Origin: Syngnathus acus
Taxonomy: Eukaryota > Chordata > Actinopteri > Syngnathiformes > Syngnathidae
Length of the DNA stretch: 64,000 nucleotides
NCBI RefSeq assembly: GCF_901709675.1
Contig: NC_051095.1
Location: forward strand, 4,091,956 to 4,155,955
Direction of reading: 5' to 3'
Made by a program: the position numbers and the translations under genes. Position 1 is the first letter of the stretch; every line of letters starts with the position of its first letter. Under the pieces are notes generated by a model, which was given only the letters and a program-made list of their open reading frames with translations, was not told where the DNA came from and did not search any database. Of this stretch, positions 53,968-64,000 are shown piece by piece.

Positions 53968-54711
53968 GGTAGGTGCCTCCCTCCGCCGTGCACGCGTTTG
54001 GGTGGATTCGTGCTTTTGTTCTAATCCTGTGTGCAGGTTGTGCCGAATGGGATGTAAGGCAAAACACGTGACTGGACTGCACCTGCAACCTTGACTGACA
54101 TGCTTGCATGCTGCAAGGTGATGCTGAAGCTCATCTGACCTTACGGCGCGTGAAAACCGGCTCATCGGTGAGCTTGTGGCCGGGGTCAGACAATGTCTGG
54201 ACCTGGAGGCTGCTGCTGCAGGATGCTGTCGTGACCTCTATTCCCAAATCAGGCTTATCGCTTCTTTTTAGGATCTCGATGGAGATTTGCTTTCTGTCAA
54301 AATTATTGTGATTCATAGAAAATGATTTCCGTTTGACTCCAAATGAAGATTGTCAGAATAAACTGATAATTTTGTAAAGCAAGTACATAAATTGTGCACC
54401 CGAAATGCTAAATTGCAGCCTCAAAATCCAGAATGAAATTACATTTAGCAGAATTTATGGAGGGTCAGCTTCATTGTGGCCATTTGTTACAGCTGTAATT
54501 AAATATTTCACCTCTTATTTTTAGGATCCAAGTGGATTCTCAACTTCCCACCAGAATCTTCCCATCTCCTGAAATCAGCACTCCAAAAAAATCTGGAATG
54601 GCTTCCTAGAAACATTCCAGAGCAGTCTTCTAAAAATTTCCACAGAAGCTTCTCAAGATGAATCGCAAGTAGCAGGACTGTCCATCTGGACCCGATTCTG
54701 ACATCAAGACC

Positions 54712-57700
54712 ATGGAGGTGGAGCACTTTGATGATCGCGACAAAGTCCGTCGAGGGCGCTCAGCTCGGGCCAAACGGGACGACTCGGGCCCGAGCTCGCG
54801 GGGGAGCAGCCTGGTTCCGAGCCCGGCGCACAGCACCAACTGCAGCTACTACCGCACGCGCACTTTGCAGGCGCTCACCTTGGAGAAGCGCGCCAAGAAG
54901 GTCCGCTTCTACCGCAACGGGGACCGCTCCTTTAAGGGACTGGTTTACGCCGTTTCCAGCGTCCGCTTCCGCTCATATGACGCCCTGCTGGTGGAGCTGA
55001 CCCGCTCGCTGGCCGACAACCTCCACCTGCCGCAAGGGGTGCGAACTATTTACACCATCGACGGCTCAAAGAAGATCAGCAGCCTGGATGAGCTGGTGGA
55101 AGGTGAGGACAATATTTCCATGGTGATCATATGGGATGATTGACCAGTGGTGTCAAACTCCGGTCCGCGGGCCAAATTTGGGCCGTAGTGTAATTATCTT
55201 TGGCTCGCCAATGTGTCAATACTAAAATTACAAATCGTCTTCACTAATAGAGATGTTGCTAGCAAGTTTTATTACCGTTCATCTTTTTTTTTTTTTTTTA
55301 AATTGAACAGTTATACTAGTCTCTGATTTCAAAACTAGTGTGTTGTGTAGACTAATATTAGGTGTTCATACATTTATTTGGGTTGACAGTCTTAATGGCC
55401 CTCCGAAGGAAACTACAACTATGATGCGGCCCGAGACAAAAATGAGTTTGACACTCCTGCCATAGGCGCACTCAAGAATAGCATCTATACGTTTTTTTAA
55501 AATAAAATTAACAAGCATTGCTTCAACCTATAGACAGAATAACAATACTGACATACATATATTCTTTATCCTCTGCGAAGAACAACTAATATAGCAGCTT
55601 ACGAAGGAGTTGCTAGTGTCTCTTTCTCAAGCATTTGATCTAAATACAGACTGAACAAGAAGGGGACGAGGATTGACCCTTGAGGGACACCAACATAATC
55701 CACGTGTAGTAGCTATCTATGAAATACTTTCCGGATGCATTTTATTAAGACTAAAAGGATTCCAGCTCAAGGGACTTGAACTGCTCCTTTACATCCGCTC
55801 ATCAATATTGATCACTGTAAAGACCGCTAATGTGCACTAATGTACGGAAACAACATCATCACTTTGTGACATAAAAGCAGACGGTACAACGCATTACACA
55901 CAAAAAGTCGCGAGGATAGTTTGTAGGACATTTTTGGTTCATCTGAAATTTTAAGGTCCTCACAACTCACGTTTCCGTGCTCAGGCGAGTGCTACGTTTG
56001 CGCCTCCAATCAGCCTTACCGTAAAGTGGACTACACCAAGATCTCCGTCCCGAACTGGAAACCCGGCGTTAGTTCCGGGAGCAGCGCGGTGAGCTCTAGC
56101 AGGTCTTCCGCCGCGTCTGGCGCAACCGTGACCGGAGTCGGCGGGAGCGTCAAAGAGCGCCAAGAAAGCCGAGAGAGCAAAGACTTCATCAAGCCCAAGC
56201 TGGTGACGGTGATCCGAAGCGGCGTCAAGCCTCGCAAGGCGGTGCGGATCCTCCTGAACAAGAAGACAGCTCACTCCTTCGACCAAGTGCTGGCCGACAT
56301 CACGGAGGCCATCAAGTTGGACTCGGGAGCCGTCAAGCGGCTGTACACTCTGGACGGAAAACAGGTGAGCTCAGTTCGGAACACAAACTTAAGCAGAGAT
56401 CCATTGTTGAGATTTTACCTTCGGCGTTTTAAGCCAAGACAGTCGAACTTCTGTTTGAAGATTCTCTTTCTGCACAGACTAAATGGATCACGAGACTATT
56501 TTTAGACATACACTCACGGATTGAAGAAAGATAAAAAACAGACAGGGCTACTGACAGCCCAGAAGGCTTCAAATAAGGTATAAGCAGTGTTTTATTTTTT
56601 TGTGTAGCTGACATGTTTGCAAGATTTCTTCGGGGACGACGACGTGTTCATGGCGTGCGGTCTGGAGAAGTTTCGCTACGCTCAGGACGACTTTGTGCTC
56701 ACTCACAGTGGCAAGACGGCGGCCTTTGTTAACGGTCTGGCGCCAACACAATTACAAATACAGACAGCAAGTGGAAATATCACAAGTGTTAAATCCAGGT
56801 CCAGAAAGTAAAAAGCAGAGCTACCTCAGTTTGGTTTGATTCTTCTACTCAATGGGAAGCTGAAGGAGCTCCCCAGGTAGAAGCACCTAAGGCTTAAGCC
56901 AATCTGTGGCAGCCATTTTACTTTCTGGATCTGGGACCTTTGTCTAAGATACACTACTGGTGCTCATATCAAAATATCGTCATCTTTTTGTGTAATTAGT
57001 CTTCTCGTCTTCTCTAGAATGTCGAGTCAAAGTGACTCGTCCTCCTGCCTCTCAGAAGACTTTGACTCCTAAGAGTCCCAGTGGATTGGGCTCCTCCAAG
57101 GCCTCAGTAAAAGCAGTGCCGCAGTCAAAGTCACCAGGATCAGGTAAAACATTCAAAAACCGTTCATAGTTGTTTTGAATCTCGTCCTCATCGCTCTTCC
57201 GCAGCCAATGAGACGTCAGGATCCCAGGTCCCCGCAAAGTCGTCCAGGTCGAGCCCCTCCCCCACAAGTCCTGGGACTCGCAGCAGTCTCAAGGTGAGCT
57301 ATTCAGTTAAAATTAAATATCTCGTTATCTCATCTTCACCGAGACGATCAAGCATCTCTGCTTCGTCTGCAGGTTTCTTCTCATCGCTCCTCTTCCGCGG
57401 ACATCAACGGCGCGGATGAGCACGCCGATGACGTCGCTCTCGAAGGTACGTTATGGCGTCCTTCCAACTGTTTGTCCAACGGCCACGTGACCACACCGTC
57501 AAACATCTCTCCCAAGTGAACGGAAACCTGTCGGTGTCGTCATCGCTCATCAGCAGCAAGTACAAAATCGGGAAAGTGATCGGCGATGGGAACTTCGCGG
57601 TAGTGAAGGAGTGCGCTGAGAGGTAAAGACAAGGTAAGTTCTTGTTAGGTGAAAGTGGAGTGACGGTTCTGATGTTCCTGGCAGGTCAACTGGGCAGGAG

Positions 57701-59341
57701 TTTGCACTGAAGATCATTGACAAAGCTCGCTGCTGTGGGAAGGTATTTTATGACTACACAAATTAGCATTTTGTGCAGATTAATATCAGTGTTGGTGTCC
57801 CTCAAGGGTCAATCCTCGTCCCCTTCTTGTTCAGTCTGTGTTAGATCAAATGCTTCAGAATCCCAATTCTGGTTATGATGGCCATGCCTTGCCTTCTATT
57901 CAAACAGGAGCACTTGATTGAGAACGAAGTGGCAGTCTTGCGTCGTGTTCGACACCCCAGCATCATCCAACTCATCGAGGTGGACGAAACGCCGTCTCAG
58001 CTCTTCCTGGTCATGGAGCTGGTCAAGGTGCTCCTAAATGAGTGACGACGTGTTATCGGGACAAAATTGCAACTCGGTCTCTCTCTGCTCGCTTTAGGGA
58101 GGTGACCTGTTTGACGCCATCACCTCGTCCACCAAGTACAGCGAGCACGACGCCAGCGCCATGGTGTACAATCTGGCCGGAGCCATCAAGTACCTGCACA
58201 GGATGAACATCGTGCACAGAGACATCAAGCCAGAGAATCTGCTGGTAGGTGTCAGGCGGACGGCCAACGTGGACGCCAGACACATTTTTGTTCCCGCCAG
58301 GTGTGCGAGTACCCGGATGGCACCAAGTCCCTCAAACTGGGAGACTTCGGTTTGGCCACGGTGGTGGAAGGGCCGCTTTACACCGTGTGCGGCACGCCGA
58401 CCTACGTGGCCCCAGAGATCATCGCCGAGACCGGGTGAGAAGACACAGGAAGCGAGCACAGATGTTATTCAGAGCTGGCATTTATCACTTGTGGACATTT
58501 GTGTGTAGTTACGGTCTGAAGGTCGACATCTGGGCAGCGGGCATCATCACCTACATCCTCCTTTGCGGTTTCCCACCGTTCAGAAGGTCAGTGAACCTAA
58601 CACAGTGGAGGGTCAAAAAGACTCCAAAACAAAACATCCGCTTTCAATCTTCCTCAGCGAGAACAACATCCAGGAGGAGCTCTTCGATCAGATCCTCAGA
58701 GGGAAGCTGGAGTTCCCGTCTCCGGACTGGGACGCCATCAGCCTCCCTGCAAAGGTGACAGCTACAACCATCCATGAAAAACACTTTCCCACAGTTCTTA
58801 GCAGCTTTTAAAGACCCACTCGAAGATTTGTTTCTAAATGTCGTTCAATATCAATTAAAATACTCATTTTAAAATAAATAAATAAATAATTAAATAAATA
58901 AATTAAAAACAAATAAATACATACATAAACAAATCTATTTTTTCTACATTATGCATGCATGAAGACAATTGTTGAAAATATGTAAAGGCTGAAGATTTTA
59001 TGGGGGGGCCACGGTTGTTCACTGTCTCCATCTCAATATCGTAACGAGTCCTACGACATGTTCCTCAGATGCTGATTAGTCAAATGCTGCAGGTGAATGT
59101 GGACGCCCGCTTCACAGCAGACGAGGTTCTTTCGCACCCGTGGGTGTCGGTAAGCTTGCATCCTTGTGACCGCCATCTTATTTATTTTTTTTATAACTGT
59201 TCTAAATAAAGACGCCGTTCACTGCCGTGTGCGCTCATGCAGGACGACGCTCCCGTCGACTCCGGCAACGAAGAACCGAGCGCAACGGAAAAGGAATCTC
59301 CGGGGCTAGAAACCAAGCAGGTTCCTTCCCCGCTGGTCTAG
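54712..59341 (+). CDS. dclk2: Doublecortin-like kinase 2 (DCLK2)
   Basis: Fifteen coding exons close to 693 residues: 54712-55102, 55985-56364, 56608-56710, 57018-57143, 57205-57293, 57373-57445, 57517-57622, 57685-57742, 57908-58027, 58098-58244, 58301-58434, 58509-58586, 58658-58754, 59069-59149 and 59243-59341. Two doublecortin domains (about 55-145 and 190-285: [51 protein letters not shown]) bind microtubules. A Ser/Pro linker follows. The kinase domain (about 400-655) has [10 protein letters not shown], the FALKIID lysine, [20 protein letters not shown] and GTPTYVAPE, so it should be catalytically active. KYKIGKV and [14 protein letters not shown] favour DCLK2 over DCLK1. The intron after 56710 uses a GC donor. 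The C-terminal tail is short. Its roles in neuronal migration and microtubule regulation are family knowledge. Confidence 0.95.
55145..55459. mobile_element. hAT-type MITE in dclk2 intron 1
   Basis: The left end CAGTGGTGTCAAACTC and right end GAGTTTGACACTCCTG are near-perfect inverted repeats of the kind carried by Charlie/hAT non-autonomous elements. GGCCCGCGGACC-like and GCGGCCCGAGAC subterminal bases are typical. Eight-base target duplications are not evident. Confidence 0.7.
55620..55700 (-). mobile_element. Short LINE RT fragment, antisense (dclk2 intron)
   Basis: On the minus strand it reads [16 protein letters not shown], an RT palm block. The same ~65 bases occur in the opposite orientation at 57785-57855. 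Confidence 0.75.
57785..57865 (+). mobile_element. Short LINE RT fragment, sense (dclk2 intron)
   Basis: GTTGGTGTCCCTCAAGGGTC and the following ~45 bases mirror the antisense copy at 55620-55700, forming an inverted pair about 2.1 kb apart around four to five dclk2 exons. Confidence 0.75.
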
Positions 59342-60570
59342 ACATCAGCTGGACCAGATCTTCTCCTGGAGCATTTTTTTTTTCTGGAGGTCAATTTTGG
59401 AGGACCTAATATCCATCTGTGACAATCCCCCAATCCCGTTCACGCAATCATAATAGGCGTGTCCTCAACTCTTCTTACAAAAGAAAAAGGACGCACCAGT
59501 CCAGTGTGTCCATCAGGACGAGTGGCCAGATCATTTCAAGTCTTTCTTCGTACCCAGAATGTCTTCCACTTTTTCTGGGAAGATGCATCCCATGCTACTT
59601 CTGTTGGTATTTCCCAATCTGAGGCCAGAAGCACTGTGCCTGTCTGCACTGATCCACACAGGGTTTAAAAAAAAAAAAATGGTTTCAGGCCCTGTTGGCG
59701 TACTACCTTGTTGAAATTCTAAATATGTTGTACATGTTAGCTGTCATGTGAGTGTGAATCTGTCGTGAAGTCGGGAATTGTGACGACTTCGGGTGGGGGG
59801 GAGAAAAAAAAATCTGGTGCTTTGGAACTAATTATTCCATTCCTCCATCATTTTGTATGTTGTTTGTGAAGGTGGAATTTAAAGCAGGGGTGTCCAAACT
59901 ATGGCCCCTGGACCATTTTTTGTAATGAAGAGGAAGAAATCCAGCTTTTATTCTTTTTTTTTTTTTAATAAATGCATAATACAATAGTGCCTCATTTCAA
60001 TGGGGAAAATGATTTGATACATCTTGAATTCAAGATGAAGAATGTCAAAAGCGGCAAACGGAAGGGAAAGTTTGGACACCCCTGATTTAAGCAGGAAGAT
60101 TTCCAGCTGTCGACACGATGCAGTGTTTGAACTTTTTGGCTAGAGCCATTCTTAAGTATTACAAGTTTTCTCTTTGCTTTACACCAAACCAAAAGGCGCC
60201 TTGATGTGTCGACACTGTTAGCATTAGCGACGCAAGGTGGGCTAGCAGCTAAATTCTCCTCCTTACAAACATGCTTTAATTTATGTTTACGTATGTGCTA
60301 GTCGTCATGCTTTAGTAGCCTTCAACCAAGTGCCGTAGATTAGGACGTTTTCCAAAACGCTTTCCATGACAAAGGTCCTTTTGAATAGCATTTGTGTGTT
60401 TTTGCCAACCAACACTGGCAACCTTAAAAAGACATTTACTGTAGGAACGCTTTGCTAGCCCCAAAGCATGTGATGTGGTTTTTCATCAAACTGGTGACGG
60501 TGCGTTCAAAGACTTTGAAATGGAGGACGCAGATGCATTCAACTGTGAAATAAAACTTTGAGAACGTCGA
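59342..60570 (+). other. dclk2 3' UTR region
   Basis: No coding sequence follows the stop at 59341. AATAAA occurs near 60550 (GAAATAAAACTTTG) and again near 60810, either of which may end the transcript. A hAT-type MITE sits inside. Confidence 0.5.
59885..60084. mobile_element. hAT-type MITE in dclk2 3' region
   Basis: The ends CAGGGGTGTCCAAACT and AGTTTGGACACCCCTG (with one base offset) are inverted repeats. Flanking eight-mers ATTTAAAG and ATTTAAGC look like an 8-bp target duplication with slight decay, as hAT insertions make. It is about 200 bases with no coding capacity. Confidence 0.85.
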
Positions 60571-61278
60571 ATTTGTCTTGTTTGGAAATCAGAGCTGGGC
60601 CGAGGCATATAATAAGTCAGCCACTAGAGGGCCCCCGTGAACAGAATGTCGTATACAAAAGTTTTTTTTTTTTTTTTAATTGATTATTTTTTAAACTAAA
60701 ACTCCTGCACATTTTTACATTTTATGACCTAAATTTTCACATTAATTTGTTTTTTATTACGTCATTTTTATTTTTTATTGCACTTTATCGTCCTTGGCTT
60801 GCACTGAGAAATAAAGTTGGGACTGTCTTTTCTTAAAGGAGAAGCTCATTCAAACAAAAACAAACAAGGTGAACATAATTAGAGGAATTATGCAAAGTTT
60901 TATTCAGATTTAAAAGTTGGAATGTTTGTTGTGATTACATTCATGTAATTTTGCCCAAGAAGCATAACATTGTTCTGGGAAAAAAAAAAAAAAGACTTTA
61001 AAACGCTCCATTCCACATATACTCTTGCTCGTGTGTCAACATGCACTCAACCAGGAAATATCCGACAATATTGGTTAGTTGTGTTATTCAGTATTCAAAC
61101 AAATGTGTTATGACTAAAACAAGGAACCAAAAGAGTCCAGTATTGAACAGGATGGGGGAGGGAGCAGAGGAGGCCAAGGCCTCTCCATTTGCCGCTTGTC
61201 AATCAATGTAGACTGGAATATTGTTGTCCTCACCTCCACCGCGAAGCCCCGAAACATCCCGTCGGCAGATTGTCCTCG
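60571..61278. other. Intergenic / sh3d19 3' UTR
   Basis: AT-rich DNA with poly-T and poly-A tracts at about 60661-60678 and 60979-60993. The minus-strand sh3d19 3' UTR must lie at its right side. No other gene was seen. Confidence 0.45.
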
Positions 61279-63605
61279 TCAAAGAAGCTCAATGTAATTT
61301 TTGGGCACGATTCCACGCTTACCGCCGACAACTCCCTCAATCCATTGCTCGTCGGCACATTCCACCTGCGTGATGATGTCGCCAGGCTGGAGGAAGAGAA
61401 CAACGGACAAGTCAGATCAACGGCGTGATTTCAGCGTTTTGAGAAGTTCACCTTTACTGTCAGCTCGTCCTCTTTCTCGGCAGTGAAGGCAAATAAAGCT
61501 TTGGCGGTGACCTTCGCTGCGGCTTTCTGGCTTGTGATTGGCGGAGCTGGAATGGAAAAAGCGATTTGGTCAGCGTCTTGATAAACTTGGGAATTTGTTA
61601 TTTATTTTAAGGTATGAGTGACTAAATTATAAATATATAATTTTGCATTTAATTTTATGTCTGTGTCACACCTTGGCAGGTCTGCGTGAAAGCTGCGGGG
61701 TAAAGCCCCTCCCTCCCGTCCAGTCGCCCTCTTCTCCATTCAGCGTCCACATGTTCAGTTACTTGGATATACGCCCCCTTGTGGAAGGGGAGATCTTCTG
61801 CGGTCTGACCAGGAAAGTCAAATAACGCCACTGCCCACTCCTCCACCTGAATGTATTTAAATAAATCAATTTTTGTTGCAATAATTTCTGAATCAAGTTG
61901 GAATATGATGTCATTAATTTTTACCATATTTTAACATGCATGATTTTGCACTCACCTCTGCTGCTTTTAAGGGCATTGTTGCCACTGAGGAAAAACACAA
62001 AAAGGAAATATTGATTTGTGTCATTTCAGAAGGAAAACAAAAAATTGGATGAGTCTCACCAGGACTTTCCGGCGGGAGGCCCTCGGTGACTCGGGTAAAG
62101 CTAACCGGGAAGAGTCCGACGCGTCCGTCAAGCTGGCCGCGGCCCCACTGTTGATCAACTATCTCCAGGAGCTCAATGGCGTCCCCCTGGGAGAAGGTGA
62201 GCTCGTTGGCATCCGCCCCCTCAAAGTCGAACAAAGCGACGTAACGAGGGCTGCTGTGTGCACACACGTCGACAAAAAAAAATCTGTTTAAAAATAAATA
62301 AATATTAAAAAAAAAAAAAAGAAGATGGCGTTTGGCATGTCCAACCTGACAGGAAATGGCTCAGGATGTTCCTGCATGGACGGCTGCCCAGACAACACGG
62401 GGGTCGGGGGGGAGAAACAAACAAGTGATGGTTAAGTGAGTAATTGCCCCACCCCACTATGTTAAATAAAAACCAAAAAAAAATCATACATTTTTGAATG
62501 TCCGTACAGTGTTTACGCTACAGATATTCCAAAATTTCAGACGTGTAATAAAACTTCCAAGTTTGTTAAAGGTAAAATTTTGGGTAGCATTTAGCATTCA
62601 ACGTTAGCATTACGCTAGCTGATTTTGGTTAGACAAAGTTACAGTACGTGTGTATGTGCTTTGCTTCAAAATGTACACGTTTAAATAGACAATGTTGAAT
62701 TTGCATGTTTCATGTTAGATTTACAGTGAACTTCAAAAGGTGAGTAACAATACTCTTCTCCAATTCAGACGCCATTTTAAAGAAGGAGCATAAAATCCAC
62801 ATCTAGGTAAGTCATTTGGTGAACAGTTGAGAACGAATTCCACGGACAAAAACGCCCACGGATAAAGTGTCCCCACATTCTCGCGTTATGGAACCACCTC
62901 ATACCGGCAACCGAGTCTGCAAGGATGGTTCCGGGGGCAGTACGTCCAGGTCTATGAGACATTCGGATGTGCTGTGAAGCGGCGCGACGAGGGAAGGCGG
63001 AGCCTCCGGCGGCAGGTCATCCAGGATGATGAGGACTTGTTGTTTCTAGGACACAAAAGTTTGCTTGTTGACGCACTTTAGACTCATATTTGTGATTCTG
63101 ATGTTTGTACCATGCAAGTGGGAAAGAGCAGATGTCCGGGCCTGGGGCGAGGGGGCAGAGGCGGCCCTCGTTTGGACGCTCTGTGATTGGCTCCCACGAA
63201 GGAAGACGGCGCCTGCGGCTGAGGTTTGTTCGCCGACGGGATGACGGCGGGAGGCGGTGGACGGGCGGGGACGGATTTGATGGACGGAGGTCTGGGGGGG
63301 AGTTGCTTCACATTTGAAGGCCTTCGGAAAAGAAACGTTGAGTGAGGTGCAGACTAGTTAGGCTAACGTTAGCATGTTTGTGGTTCGCATCAATTAATTA
63401 ATTCAATGCCGGCCATTTTTTTGTTTTAAGAGTACAAGCCACACTTGGATCCAGTGATTAAAAGAAAGCCGCACACGTTGTCGCTCTTACCGTGGGGGGA
63501 GCGGAGGATCGCAAATACTTTCAGCCTTCTTTAGGCTAGGCAGCGACAGTTTGGCGTGGAGCGCCGGAGCCTTGCAGGGAACCGGATTTGTTTCCAGGGA
63601 GGAAC
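61279..63605 (-). CDS. sh3d19: SH3 domain-containing protein 19 (SH3D19), 3' part
   Basis: Minus-strand exons in order: 63605-63491, about 63295-63111, 63045-62912, 62383-62346, 62253-62060, 61984-61956, 61846-61672, 61546-61452 and 61386-61279 (stop). A Pro-rich part (PPLPPRPRPG) is followed by three SH3 domains: YVALFDFEGADANELTFSQG...GLFPVSF, AVALFDFPGQTAEDLPFHKG...GLYPAAF and AKALFAFTAEKEDELTVK...GIVPKNYIELL. Each keeps the ALYDY-like start, the conserved W and the P-x-x-Y/F end. SH3D19/EVE-1 has several C-terminal SH3 domains and links ADAM proteases and endocytic partners (family knowledge). The 5' part lies beyond the window. SH3D19 near DCLK2 agrees with human 4q31.3. Small-exon boundaries are less certain. 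Confidence 0.8.
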
Positions 63606-64000
63606 CTGGAACGATGCAAATGGCACAACAGTTTAATTTGGAAAATCAAACTGATTGTCTTGCTCACGTGACAGTTCTCAAACAAACCTTCCTTCTTCCA
63701 TCCAGCAATAATAAAAGAAATGCATTTAAAATAAAATGCCAATTCTAATAATTATAGTTTTAGAACCCTAACATGTGGTTTCAGTTAGCTTTATTTTTTG
63801 TCAAAGCATGTTTGTTTTTATTTTATCTCTCAAATGAAAATGTTGTTTCAATTTGACTGATCTTGTTAGCTTTAGTTAACAATAATAACCTCAGTCCACA
63901 CAGAGGCTCCTTTTTCGGCGCACACAATCGGCCAATGTTGAAGCGGACAAGCGCGATCGTCTCACAGTGGCCGTGCACGTTTACGTCGGGCCTCAAAAGC

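Noticed and set aside
53423-54165. Ser/Leu-rich and Arg/Glu-rich open frames
   Set aside because: Produced by the GA repeat and the CpG island of dclk2.

Overview
The window looks like nuclear DNA of a compact percomorph-type teleost genome. Introns are mostly 70-150 bp, and the repeats are typical of fish: a tRNA-derived SINE, L2/Rex-like LINE pieces, hAT-type MITEs and a Helitron-like insertion. The syngnathid-like flavour is only an impression. Most genes match the human 4q31 block in content and, where I recall it, in orientation: ZNF827(-), REELD1(+), SLC10A7(-), TTC29(-), EDNRA(+), TMEM184C(+), DCLK2(+), SH3D19(-). All exon models were built by eye from splice sites, reading phase and recalled family sequences. 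Individual boundaries may be off by a base or two, but every complete model closes in frame.

Layout. 1-1100: minus-strand internal exons of znf827. About 2390-2460: a TATA-containing minus-strand promoter with a short non-coding exon. 4297-7031: reeld1. 7691-10682: slc10a7, with a palindromic MITE in an intron. 11355-13509: ttc29. 14.2-18.3 kb: transposon graveyard (LINE, SINE, retroviral LTR, pol fragment, a second LINE). 19.0-19.1 kb: an orphan diacylglycerol-kinase-like exon. 18.3-21.4 kb: several local duplications. 22656-44400: a very large lectin gene (57 exons, about 2193 residues). 44.4-47.0 kb: simple duplications and a LINE fragment. 47013-49004: ednra. 50124-52389: tmem184c. 53.6-60.6 kb: dclk2. 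61.3-63.6 kb: 3' half of sh3d19.

The most interesting object is the lectin gene, which sits between ttc29 and ednra where I know of no tetrapod counterpart. Its product has a signal peptide, four tandem modules of C-type-lectin-like domains (A-B, A-B-C, A-B-C, A-B-C), a SUEL/rhamnose-binding-lectin domain, an F5/8C (discoidin) domain, an LCCL domain and a final C-type-lectin-like domain. It ends without a transmembrane segment. Its third intron has been blown up to 5.7 kb by a composite Helitron/Helentron-like insertion full of a ~141-bp minisatellite. The same intron in module 2 gives a natural empty site. The rest of the window is ordinary housekeeping or tissue-specific vertebrate genes. 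Working together in one pathway is not implied.
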